A stretch of DNA of 55,804 nt, taken from NCBI GenBank assembly GCA_030447245.1, contig JAUJPG010000035.1, positions 1 to 55,804 of the forward strand, written 5' to 3'. Both the position numbers and the translations under genes were made by a program. This DNA comes from Chloroflexota bacterium. Its GTDB lineage: Bacteria; Chloroflexota; UBA6077; JACCZL01. The notes under the pieces are model-generated. The model was not told the DNA's origin. It ran no database searches and saw nothing but the letters and a program-made list of their open reading frames with translations. Shown here piece by piece: positions 46,035 to 53,976 of the stretch. Position 1 is the first letter of the stretch. Every line of letters begins with the position of its first letter.

Positions 46035-47315
46035 GTGAAGAACATCAGGATGCACTGTCCCGACCTCGGCGCCTGGCGCGCCTGGTTGGACCACGACCTC
46101 GCCGCCGGCTCGGCTCATCCGTTGGACGATCCTGCGCTTGCCAACCACCTCGCGGCCTGCCCGGCCTGCCGCGAAACCGTCGGCGAGCTCCGGGGCAACG
46201 CCAGCGTCGCGGCCGCGTCGATCGCTAGCCTCGCTGTCGATGCCGTGGTCGATGCCGCCCGCGTCGAGCAGGCTCGCCTCCGTGTGGCCCGCTGCGCGCT
46301 GGTCGGCGCTGGGGACGTGCGATCATCCGATGCCGAACAGGAGAGAACAGCAGTCATGCTCCCGACCTCAGCTCCATCCACGCCGGCCGCGTCCCACGCC
46401 ACGCGAGGCCCGCGTGCTCCGCGAGGGGGGCCCTGGCTCGCCGCGACCGCCCGGCGCTGGCGGGTCGCCACCGGAGGGCTGGCCGCCGGGCTGGCCCTGA
46501 CGTTGTTGGTCGGCACGCCGACCGGCCAGACCGCCGCGGCCGCCTTCCTGGCCCAGTTCCGGAGCCAGCGCTTCGCCGTCGTCACGGTCGACCCAGCCCA
46601 GAAACAGGGAGGCCTGGCCCAGCTCGAACGACTTGGCACCGTTCAGGGCGACCGACCGAGCAAGCGGGCGGAGGAGGTCGCGTCGGTCGAGGAGGCGAGC
46701 CGGCGCGTCGGCTTCGCGGTCAAGCAGGCCGACCCGGCCACCCTGCCGACGAGTGTCACCAAGACGCCCAAGGTCGCGGTCATGCCTTCACACGAGGCCC
46801 GCTTCACCTTCGATCAGGACAAGGCGCGCGCCTACTTCCAGTCGATCAACCGACCGGACGTCGCGTTGCCCGACAGGTTCCACGGCGCCTCGCTCGTCGT
46901 CGCCGTGCCCGCCGCGGCGCTCCTGACCTACGAGCGCGTCGACGACCCCGGTCTTGCGAGCAAGCACGGGCCGGGCCTGCTCATCGGCCAGGCGCGTGAG
47001 CTGACCGTCAGGGTCGAGGGAAACGTCACGCTCGACGAGCTGCGCACGTTCCTGCTCGGGCTGCCGGGGTTGCCTCCTGAGCTCAAGCGCCAGGTGGAGG
47101 CGATCCAGGACTGGCGGAATACTCTGCCCATCCCGGTCCCCGCCGACCAGGTCAACTGGCGGGAGGTGACGATCGCCGGTGGCCAGGGCCTCATCCTGGC
47201 CGAGAATACCGGCCTTGGCAGCGCCGCCATCTGGCAGCGCGACGGCCGGGTGGCTGGCATCGCGGGCAGCCTCAAGGTTGACGAGCTCCAACGTGTCGCC
47301 GACGGCCTCCGCTAG
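46035..47315 (+). CDS. Membrane-anchored anti-sigma factor with zinc-binding domain
   Basis: A 426-residue protein. The N-terminal ZAS-type motif HLAACPAC (His-x3-Cys-x2-Cys) would hold the sigma factor. One membrane helix lies near 140-165 (WRVATGGLAAGLALTLLVG). The large C-terminal part is extracytoplasmic, with a sensor-like domain (QWRNTLPIPVP-type segment as DWRNTLPIPVPADQVNWREV, then GQGLILAEN). AGGAGCG precedes GTG 46035, 11 bp after the sigma gene, so they are coupled. The signal sensed is unknown. Confidence 0.85.
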   Translation: MKNIRMHCPDLGAWRAWLDHDLAAGSAHPLDDPALANHLAACPACRETVGELRGNASVAAASIASLAVDAVVDAARVEQARLRVARCALVGAGDVRSSDAEQERTAVMLPTSAPSTPAASHATRGPRAPRGGPWLAATARRWRVATGGLAAGLALTLLVGTPTGQTAAAAFLAQFRSQRFAVVTVDPAQKQGGLAQLERLGTVQGDRPSKRAEEVASVEEASRRVGFAVKQADPATLPTSVTKTPKVAVMPSHEARFTFDQDKARAYFQSINRPDVALPDRFHGASLVVAVPAAALLTYERVDDPGLASKHGPGLLIGQARELTVRVEGNVTLDELRTFLLGLPGLPPELKRQVEAIQDWRNTLPIPVPADQVNWREVTIAGGQGLILAENTGLGSAAIWQRDGRVAGIAGSLKVDELQRVADGLR

Positions 47316-47331
47316 CTACTCGGCCGCCGGG

Positions 47332-48270
47332 GTGAGAGCCCCAACCCCGGCCCCAGTCCCCGCGCCGGCCATCCAGACCATCAACCTGCGCAAGGTCTAC
47401 GGCCGCAAAGTCGCCGTGGATGGCCTTTCGTTGACCGTTCAACCTGGCGAGGTGTTCGGCTTCCTCGGCCCGAACGGCGCCGGCAAGACGACGACGGTCA
47501 AGATCCTGCTCGGGCTGGTCCGACCGACCGACGGTATTGCCCGCGTGTTTGGCGCGCCGGCTGACGATCCGGCGACCCGCCGCCGAATCGGCTACTTGCC
47601 GGAGCACTTCCGCTTCCACGACTGGCTGACCGGCCACGACTTGCTCGATTTCCACGGCCGGCTGGCTGGCCTCCCCGCTCAGCAGCGCCGCGAGCGCATC
47701 CCAATTGTCCTGGAGCGGGTCGGGCTGGCCGGGCGGGGCGGCGACCGTGTCCGCGGCTACTCCAAGGGCATGACCCAGCGGGTTGGCCTGGCCCAGGCCA
47801 TCCTCCACCGCCCTGATCTGGTCCTGCTCGACGAGCCGACTTCGGCGCTTGACCCGATCGGCCGCCGCGAAGTCCGCGACCTGATCCGCGGTCTGCGCGA
47901 CGAAGGGGTTACCGTGTTCCTCAACTCGCACCTGCTTGGCGAAGTTGAGCTGGTCTGCGACCGCGTCGCGATCGTCGACCACGGGCGCGTCGTCCGCGCC
48001 GGACGGCTGACCGACCTGATCGACGAGGTTCCCCGCGTGCGCCTGACCCTCGATCGGGTCGACGGCGATCTGCTCGCCGCGATCGGCCGCCACGGGGCCA
48101 TCTTGGACGTCGCGGAGACCGTCGTCACCGTCGAGGTGCGGGATCTGGACGCCGCCGCGCGGCTGGCCGAGACGGTTGTCCGGTCCGGCTACCAACTGTT
48201 CGGACTGGTCCCTCTGCAGCGCTCGCTCGAAGAGGTGTTCGTCGGCCTCGTCGAAGGCGGCGAAGCATGA
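47332..48270 (+). CDS. ABC-2-type exporter ATP-binding protein
   Basis: A 312-residue ATPase with Walker A GPNGAGKTT, Q-loop region IGYLPEHFRFHDWLTG, signature GYSKGMTQRVGLAQA, Walker B LVLLDEPTSALDP, and a C-terminal domain of about 90 residues as in multidrug or lipid exporters. GTG 47332 is chosen because an earlier in-frame start would overlap the anti-sigma gene by 137 bases. The ribosome site is poor, suggesting coupling to the upstream gene 16 bp away. It pairs with the permease that follows. Confidence 0.88.
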   Translation: MRAPTPAPVPAPAIQTINLRKVYGRKVAVDGLSLTVQPGEVFGFLGPNGAGKTTTVKILLGLVRPTDGIARVFGAPADDPATRRRIGYLPEHFRFHDWLTGHDLLDFHGRLAGLPAQQRRERIPIVLERVGLAGRGGDRVRGYSKGMTQRVGLAQAILHRPDLVLLDEPTSALDPIGRREVRDLIRGLRDEGVTVFLNSHLLGEVELVCDRVAIVDHGRVVRAGRLTDLIDEVPRVRLTLDRVDGDLLAAIGRHGAILDVAETVVTVEVRDLDAAARLAETVVRSGYQLFGLVPLQRSLEEVFVGLVEGGEA

Positions 48271-48349
48271 GCCTTCTGGCGGGTGGGGCCTCCATACCCG
48301 CCGCGCCGGAGCGGCGGCCGTCCCCGGCCACCTCGACAGGCCCTCTGCC

Positions 48350-49189
48350 GTGACCAACGTGCTGACGATCGCCCGTTTCACGATCCACGAGGCGCTCAGC
48401 CGCCGGCTGGTCCTGGCCGGCTTGCTGATCGGCCTGGCGTTCGTCGGCCTGTTCGCCCTCGGCTTCTCGTTCGTCTACGACCGCTCGGTCGAGGCCCCAC
48501 GCGGCACGTTTCTGCCGAACGTCGTCGCTGCCAACCTGACCGTCCTCGGGCTGTATGCCGTCTCCTTCCTATCCGGCTTCCTGGCCCTGTTCGTCGCCGT
48601 TGGCTCAGTCTCCGGCGAGATCGACAGTGGGACGTTGCACGCCGTCCTCGCCCGCCCGCTCCAGCGGGCCGAGTTCATCGTCGGCCGCTGGCTAGCGTAC
48701 GTTGGGCTGATGAGCGGCTACGTCGCACTGATGGCCGGGCTGCTGCTACTCGTGGCGTACGTGGTTGCCGAGTACGCCGCGCCCGAGCCGCTGCCGGCCA
48801 TCGCGCTGATGATGCTCGGGGCGATCCTGCTGGCCACGCTCAGCCTGTTTGGCAGTACTGTCCTGTCAACCCTGGCGAACGGGGTTGTCGTCTTCACCCT
48901 GTTCGCCCTGGCCTGGCTGGCCGGGGTGATCGAGCTCCTCGGTACCGTGCTGTCCAACGACGGCATGCGCAACGTCGGGATCGCGGTCAGCCTGCTCATT
49001 CCGAGCGACGCGATCTGGCGCGCCGCCTCGCAGTACATCCTGTCCTCCGCCAGCGTCGCCGCGCTCGGCCCTGCCTCCCTCGTCGCCCCCACTGCCCCGC
49101 CCTCGCCGCTGTTCGTCGTCTGGGCCGTCCTCCACCCGCTCGTCTTCCTCGGCCTGTCCGTCCTCGCCTTCGCTCACCGCGACCTCTAG
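48350..49189 (+). CDS. ABC-2-type exporter permease
   Basis: A 279-residue integral membrane protein with six hydrophobic segments (VLAGLLIGLAFVGLFALGFS, LTVLGLYAVSFLSGFLALFV, YVALMAGLLLLVAYVV, GVVVFTLFALAWLAGVIELL and others) and the loop GEIDSGTLHAVLARPLQRAE typical of ABC-2/NosY-type permeases. The GTG start stands 79 bp after the ATPase gene. With the sigma and anti-sigma genes it forms a four-gene run, so the exporter is a likely target of this ECF sigma factor. Confidence 0.87.
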   Translation: MTNVLTIARFTIHEALSRRLVLAGLLIGLAFVGLFALGFSFVYDRSVEAPRGTFLPNVVAANLTVLGLYAVSFLSGFLALFVAVGSVSGEIDSGTLHAVLARPLQRAEFIVGRWLAYVGLMSGYVALMAGLLLLVAYVVAEYAAPEPLPAIALMMLGAILLATLSLFGSTVLSTLANGVVVFTLFALAWLAGVIELLGTVLSNDGMRNVGIAVSLLIPSDAIWRAASQYILSSASVAALGPASLVAPTAPPSPLFVVWAVLHPLVFLGLSVLAFAHRDL

Positions 49190-49197
49190 TCCGCGGG

Positions 49198-49312
49198 CGA
49201 CGATACTTGAACTCTGTTCGTCCAACCTGCCAGCATGTGGGTCACGATGTGCCGCGGTCGACGATACTTGAACTCGGTTCGTCCAACCTGCCAGCATGTG
49301 GGCCACGATGTG
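49198..49312 (+). repeat. Two-unit tandem repeat, 61-bp period
   Basis: Copies at 49198-49251 and 49259-49312 agree over about 54 bases with two or three differences; both contain GTTCGTCCAACCTGCCAGCA. The repeat is less GC-rich than its surroundings and sits between the permease stop and the DoxX gene, 60 bp before its ATG. No strong hairpin is seen. Confidence 0.85.
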
Positions 49313-49371
49313 GGACCTGTTGGGGCGTGATTCGCGCGCTCCGGTGGTTACGCGCGTTCACGGAGGTTGAG

Positions 49372-49926
49372 ATGGTCGACTTCGGATTGCTGGCGCTCCG
49401 CCTGGTCGCCGGCGGCTTGGTGGCCGGGCACGGCTCGCAGAAGGCGTTCGGCTGGTTCGGCGGCTACGGTCTGGGGGGCACGGCCAGCTGGCTCGAGTCG
49501 CTCGGCCTCAAACCGGGCACAGCCTGGGCCTACCTGGCGTCCACGGGTGAGCTCGGCGGTGGCCTGCTGACCGCGCTCGGTCTGCTCAACCCGCTCGGTC
49601 CGATCTTGAAGAGCACGGCGATGGCGATGGCCTGGACCAAGGCCCATACCGGCAAGCCGGTCTGGGCCAGCGCCGGCGGCCCCGAGCTGCCCATCGTGTT
49701 CATGACGACTGCCGCCACCGTGGCGCTGGCCGGCCCCGGCCGCTATTCGCTGGATAACCTCCTCGGCATCCGGGTGCCTGGTTGGATCAGCGTCCTGACC
49801 GCCCTCGGCGCGGCCGGCACTGTTGTCTACGGTGGAATGTCCCAGCCGGAGGTCGCGCCGGAGGCTCTGGGCGGCGACGACGGCGATCCGACTGGCGGCC
49901 CGGCCCACGACAACACGCCGGCTTGA
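49372..49926 (+). CDS. DoxX family membrane protein
   Basis: A 184-residue protein with the DoxX pattern: LLALRLVAGGLVAGHGSQKA, FGWFGGYGLGGTASWLESLG, YLASTGELGGGLLTALGLLN, FMTTAATVALAGPGRYSLDN, and an acidic tail. Four membrane helices. DoxX proteins are linked to quinone or thiol redox processes, without a fixed activity. ATG 49372 has GGAGG five bases upstream. Confidence 0.9.
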   Translation: MVDFGLLALRLVAGGLVAGHGSQKAFGWFGGYGLGGTASWLESLGLKPGTAWAYLASTGELGGGLLTALGLLNPLGPILKSTAMAMAWTKAHTGKPVWASAGGPELPIVFMTTAATVALAGPGRYSLDNLLGIRVPGWISVLTALGAAGTVVYGGMSQPEVAPEALGGDDGDPTGGPAHDNTPA

Positions 49927-49958
49927 CCGGCATCTGACCAGGCGTCCGAGGCGAGCGC

Positions 49959-50381
49959 GTGTACAGCGTCGGGGTCTCCGACCACGTCATGGTTGCGCAC
50001 AGCCTGCGCGGCGAGGTGTTCGGCCCGGCCCAGCGGCTCCATGGCGCGACCTACGTCGTGCGAGCCGTCGTCTCGGCGCCGACCCTCACCGCAGACGGTA
50101 TCGTCGTGGACATCGGCCGGCTGAAGGAGGAGCTCCGCGCGGTGCTCGCGCCACTCGACTATCGTAACCTGGACGCGCTGCCGGAGCTCGCCGACCAGAA
50201 CACTACGACGGAGTTCCTCTGCCGCTGGATCCACGAGACGCTAGCGCCGCGCCTGGGCCCGACCATCGTCCTCGACGCACGCCTGCGGATCACCCTCGTC
50301 GAGACCCCGGATGCCTGGGCCAGCTACGAAGCGGGAATGCCAGAGGCGACGCGGGAGTCAAGGACGGGGCATGTTGAATGA
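49959..50381 (+). CDS. 6-pyruvoyl-tetrahydropterin/6-carboxytetrahydropterin synthase-like protein
   Basis: A 140-residue member of the T-fold PTPS/QueD family: DHVMVAHSLRG, LHGATYVVRAVVSA, VVDIGRLKEELRAVLAPLDY, RNLDALPELADQNTTTEFL, CRWIHETLAP. The usual zinc triad needs a His plus HGH; here the latter reads HGA, so one zinc ligand is missing and activity may differ. FolE elsewhere in the window makes the pterin substrate of normal members. The start is a GTG. The end overlaps the EVE gene start by 11 bases. Confidence 0.8.
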   Translation: MYSVGVSDHVMVAHSLRGEVFGPAQRLHGATYVVRAVVSAPTLTADGIVVDIGRLKEELRAVLAPLDYRNLDALPELADQNTTTEFLCRWIHETLAPRLGPTIVLDARLRITLVETPDAWASYEAGMPEATRESRTGHVE

Positions 50382-50808
50382 GACGACGACGAGCCCCATG
50401 TCTGGCGCCTGGTTGGTCAAGACCGAGCCTGGCGAGTACAGCTATGCCGACCTCGCTCGCGATGGGACGGCCGAGTGGGACGGGGTGACGAGTGCCCCGG
50501 CCCAGCGCCACCTGCGTGCGATGCGCATCGGCGACGCTTGCGTGATCTACCACTCTGGTCAGGAGCGCGCCGCGGTTGGGCTCGCACGCGTCGCCCGAGC
50601 GCCGTATCCTGACCCCACCGACCCGAGCGGCAAACGGGTCTGGGTAGATCTCCGCGCCGAGCGCCCGCTGGCCCGCGCCGTCTCGCTCGCCAGGCTGAAG
50701 GCCGAGCCGGTCTTCGCGGGCAGCCCGCTGGTTCGGATGACCCGCCTATCAGTCCTGCCGCTCGAACCCGAGCAGCTCGCGACTATCGTGCGTCTGGCCG
50801 CCGTCTAG
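50371..50808 (+). CDS. EVE domain protein
   Basis: A 145-residue protein with the PUA-like EVE fold: WLVKTEPGEYSYADLARDG, EWDGVTSAPAQRHLRAMRIG, CVIYHSGQERAAVGLARVAR, WVDLRAERPL. EVE proteins are thought to bind modified nucleobases in DNA or RNA. ATG 50371 (GGACGG upstream) overlaps the preceding gene; ATG 50398 is also possible. It is convergent by four bases with the zinc-ribbon gene. Confidence 0.9.
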   Translation: MLNETTTSPMSGAWLVKTEPGEYSYADLARDGTAEWDGVTSAPAQRHLRAMRIGDACVIYHSGQERAAVGLARVARAPYPDPTDPSGKRVWVDLRAERPLARAVSLARLKAEPVFAGSPLVRMTRLSVLPLEPEQLATIVRLAAV

Positions 50809-51113
50809 TCGAGCCCCAGCTCCCGATGCCAGTACGTCACGTACCCCCGGGTGCCGTCCCATTCGACGGCCAGCGTGCCGCAGCGTGGGCAGGCGATCTC
50901 GCCTTCCTCGGTGAACGGCTGCCACACCGCTCGCAGCAGGAACGCCCGTCCACACCCCTCGCACATCCGCAGCTCCAAGCCGTCGGCATCCGCCAGGTCG
51001 TGCTGCACCGCGATAGCCTGCCGTAGCGCCGTTTCGTACAGGCAGCGGCCCCGGCCAGGCGTGTGCCGATGCGTGTGGAGCGCGCCCCCCGCTCCATGCC
51101 GCGAATCGGCCAT
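50805..51113 (-). CDS. Small zinc-ribbon protein
   Basis: A 102-residue protein with a four-Cys zinc ribbon (MCEGCGRAFLLRAVWQPFTE, then IACPRCGTLAVEWDG). The N-terminal half is helical. The function is unknown. ATG 51113 follows GGGAGA; an upstream ATG at 51125 lacks a ribosome site. Its stop overlaps the EVE gene stop on the other strand. Confidence 0.72.
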   Translation of the reverse strand: MADSRHGAGGALHTHRHTPGRGRCLYETALRQAIAVQHDLADADGLELRMCEGCGRAFLLRAVWQPFTEEGEIACPRCGTLAVEWDGTRGYVTYWHRELGLD

Positions 51114-51665
51114 CTTCTCTCCCATTTTGGTGCCCGCAACCGTCGGAAACGGGAACTTCCCAAAGTCACCATACTGGACGCGTGTAAATGTCAGTCGATA
51201 CCATGTAAACGCACTGTTAACTCATCACCCTAGTGTAACAAGGCAGACACGATCGTACCCACTTAGGCCAGCGGCGCCGTGCATTCTGTCCGGAAGGTGC
51301 TACTATCAGGTCGATGCACGAATTCGACATGGATGGCACGCGACGCGGGCAGTCCGAAGCTAACAATGCCGGCGGAACCGCGAACTGCGTGTGCTGCCGC
51401 GATGGCGACTCGGCGACCTGCCCGGGCGGCCGCGCGTTGTCCGCGCCGGCCGCGCTCGCCCCATATCGAGTGGTCAGACGCCGCCGCGACGATCGCGTGT
51501 GCGCCGATCTGGACCGCGGTCCCTGGCGGCTGCTCCGATTCCACCGGCCAGAGAGTCTCGCCTGGCCTGGCGCGCGCCTGAACTGAACCGGCTAGGCCCG
51601 CCGACGGGTTGGCTGAGCATGGTGCTTGCCGGCCTCGGTCCGCGCAGGGCAGCACCGACGCCCGA
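51114..51665. other. Region with an AT-richer control segment and no firm gene
   Basis: About 550 bp. From 51170 to 51245 the sequence is notably AT-richer and has three TGTAA-type words (near 51183, 51205 and 51232), which could be operator repeats or promoter parts. A plus-strand frame at 51314-51586 (90 residues, Cys-containing) has no recognisable family and a weak ribosome site, so I do not call it. Confidence 0.4.
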
Positions 51666-52043
51666 TCAGCGCTTGTAGATCCGGCGGTACAGCCGCGCTC
51701 GCCAGGACGTATCCAGCTCGATCCAGCGGCCGCGCCAGCGCTTCGGTTGCACGCGCGGCAGCAACAGCAAAGACAGCACGCCCACGGCCAACAGCAGGCC
51801 GCCGAGCAGCACCAGCGGCTCGGCGGCAGCCGCTCGTCCGAGCAGCCGCCCGATCAGGAACAGCAGCGCTCCGATGGCGACCAGGTGCCACGGCGTCGCC
51901 GGCTGGAGGAAGCTGAACGGCCCCCAGCCGCGCGCATCTGGCAGCGGCTCCGGCTCGCGGTAATGGCGCGCCCGCGGGACACCCAGGTCGTCCGCCCGCG
52001 CCCGCTCCAATGCCTCCCGCAGATCTCGATCCAGATCCGACAC
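51666..52043 (-). CDS. Two-helix membrane protein
   Basis: A 125-residue protein. The cytoplasmic N-terminus (DLDRDLREALERARADD) is followed by two hydrophobic helices (HLVAIGALLFLIGRLLG and EPLVLLGGLLLAVGVLSLLL) and a basic tail. GGAGGGCGGGGC precedes the GTG start at 52043. No family is assigned. It follows the SH3/sunset-domain gene on the same strand. Confidence 0.68.
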   Translation of the reverse strand: MSDLDRDLREALERARADDLGVPRARHYREPEPLPDARGWGPFSFLQPATPWHLVAIGALLFLIGRLLGRAAAAEPLVLLGGLLLAVGVLSLLLLPRVQPKRWRGRWIELDTSWRARLYRRIYKR

Positions 52044-52109
52044 GCCCCGCCCTCCTCTCCGGCGACCGTTCGTAAGGTAATGGTACGCGAGGGTGCGCGC
52101 GAGACCAAT

Positions 52110-52859
52110 CTATGGAGCAGGCTGAAAGCCGGAGGCGCGCGCCTGGGCCTCGGTCTGGAAGCAACGCACCCGCTCTCGGACGGCCGCGTACTCGGTGTGG
52201 GTTGGCGCGTAGAAGCGCGCGCTGTCCGCGTCGCCCTTGATCTGGCCGGGTCGGCACGGCTCGGCCAGCTCCTCGGGGCTCGGCGGCGGCGGCGGCTCGC
52301 CGTCGTCCTGACCTGAAGCGACCTCGGCAGCCGGACCCTCGACCGCGGGGCCTCCGGTGGATGGCTCGAGCACCTCGGCCACCACCCACCCGACCGTTCC
52401 CGTGCCATCGCGGACGTTCCGCCAGACCCGGCCACCCTCCTCGCGGTCGGGACCGGCGACCGTCAGCTCGGCCCCCTCCTGCAGCGTCGTGAGCGGCGAC
52501 CCGCGCGCGCACCGCCCGGCAGCAGGGGCGGGAGAGAACAGCGATGGCGACGCCGCGACCGCAGCTCGGCGGGCGGCCGAGGAAGGGCCATTGTCGGCGA
52601 CTCTCCTTCGGGCTTGATCGGCCCGGCTCAGTCGCCGGCGTCACAACCGCGGGCGCCCCGAGGGGCGCAGGTGTGCCCTCGGTCATGGCCGTAATCGGCG
52701 TATACCGGTCGGCCGTGCCCACCTGGACCGTCGGTCCGGTCGCCGCGTCGACTGCGGCGGTCTCGGCTATCGGCGTGGCGGACGGCTCGCCGGGGCGGTC
52801 GCGCACGCTGACCCTACCAGCAGGGCCAGCGCCAGCAGCGTGTTCTGGGCGCGTCGCAT
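52110..52859 (-). pseudogene. Lipoprotein with SH3-like and sunset-like domains, frameshifted
   Basis: From ATG 52859 a signal-like stretch MRRAQNTLLALALLVG leads, after a frame change, into a Pro/Thr/Ala-rich linker. A bacterial SH3-like segment follows (LTTLQEGAELTVAGPDREEG, then VWRNVRDGTGTVGWVVAEV), then an acidic Pro-rich linker and an end RPGQIKGDADSARFYAPTHT with ERVRCFQTEAQARASGF. That end resembles the small sunset domain found after nuclease and SH3 domains. At least two indels are needed. It is probably an exported envelope protein. Confidence 0.6.
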
Positions 52860-52978
52860 CCGCGGGAGCACGCCCCGGTCACGTCATCTGAACGCGGCGA
52901 AGGATATTCTCACCTTCCGAGAAGATCTCTTCGCTGCGCCCAGGACGACACGGTCGGATCGAGATGACACGGTCCGGA

Positions 52979-53957
52979 TCAGGATGACCCCATCATGGCC
53001 GCGTCTCCTGCGTCTCGGGATTGAGCCCGCGCGGCGAGGCGACGACCATCCAGGTAGGCCAGGATGTTTTCGACGACGCCCTCGACGAACTCGCGGCCAT
53101 CGCCTCGGTGACCCAGCCGATGTGCGGCGTCAGGACGACATTCGGCAGGCCCAGCAGCAGGTGCCTTGGCGGCGGCGGCTCTTCTGAAGACGTCGCGCGG
53201 CCCCCACAGGCGGCGGTGCCGGCATCTCGACCAGCGCAGCCTGGTCGACGATTGCCGCGCGGGCAGTGTTGATCAGCAGCGCGCTCGGCTTCAGGAGCGC
53301 GAGCTTGTCGGCGTCCAACAAACGCGGCTCGTCGCCGACAGCCGCAGATGGATGCTGACGACGTCACGCCTCGGCGAGCAATGCTGAGCGCGCGGTACTC
53401 CACCCCGGCTGAGAGCGCTCGCTCCGGCGTCAGCGTCGGGCCCCAGGCCGAGACGAGCATCCCGAGCGCCTGGGCGACGCGGGCCACCTGGCGCCGATCC
53501 TGCCCAGGCCGACGATCCCGAAGCGGGCATACGACCAGGTCCGTCCGACCCAGCGCGGCCAACGTCCCGCGCGCATCTCGGCGTCGCCAAACGGGATCCG
53601 TCGCATCGCCGACACGATCAGCCCGATCGTCAGCTCGGCCGTCGACGCGCTCGTGCTGCCCGCGCCGGCCACCAGGATCCCTCGCTCGGTCGCAGCGGCC
53701 AGGTCCAGGTGCCCGCCGCCCATCCCGGTCTGGGCGATCAGCCGCAGCGCCGGCAGGCGGTCGAACAGCTCGGCCCGTAGTGGCAGCCGCTCGCGATTCG
53801 CGACGACCACCTCAGCCTCAGCGATCCGCTCGACCAGATCGTCAAGCGACGCGTGCGGTGTCGTCCAGATCTGGACCTCGCCCCGCTCGCGCAGCCGAGC
53901 AAGAGCCGGCGCCGAGCCGTAGACGTCGTCGTAATCGTCCGGGATCGCGATCCGCAT
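52979..53957 (-). pseudogene. D-2-hydroxyacid dehydrogenase, frameshifted
   Basis: The N-terminal frame from ATG 53957 has RIAIPDDYDDVYGSAPALAR, LRLIAQTGMGGGHLDLAAAT, FGIVGLGRIGARW (NAD loop G-x-G-x-x-G). Other frames carry VVSIHLRLS, MLDADKLALLKPSALLINTA, RAAIVDQAALVEM, and LLGLPNVVLTPHIGWVTEAM (catalytic His). Order and span match a family member of about 325 residues. At least four indels between 53000 and 53500. The stop is probably TGA 52979. It follows the threonine aldolase gene by 19 bp, so likely one operon. Confidence 0.78.
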
Positions 53958-53976
53958 GGCGGTCGGCCGGTACCCC

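Noticed and set aside
51314..51586. A 90-codon plus-strand frame with several Cys
   Set aside because: No family resemblance, weak ribosome site, no partner gene; left as unassigned sequence.
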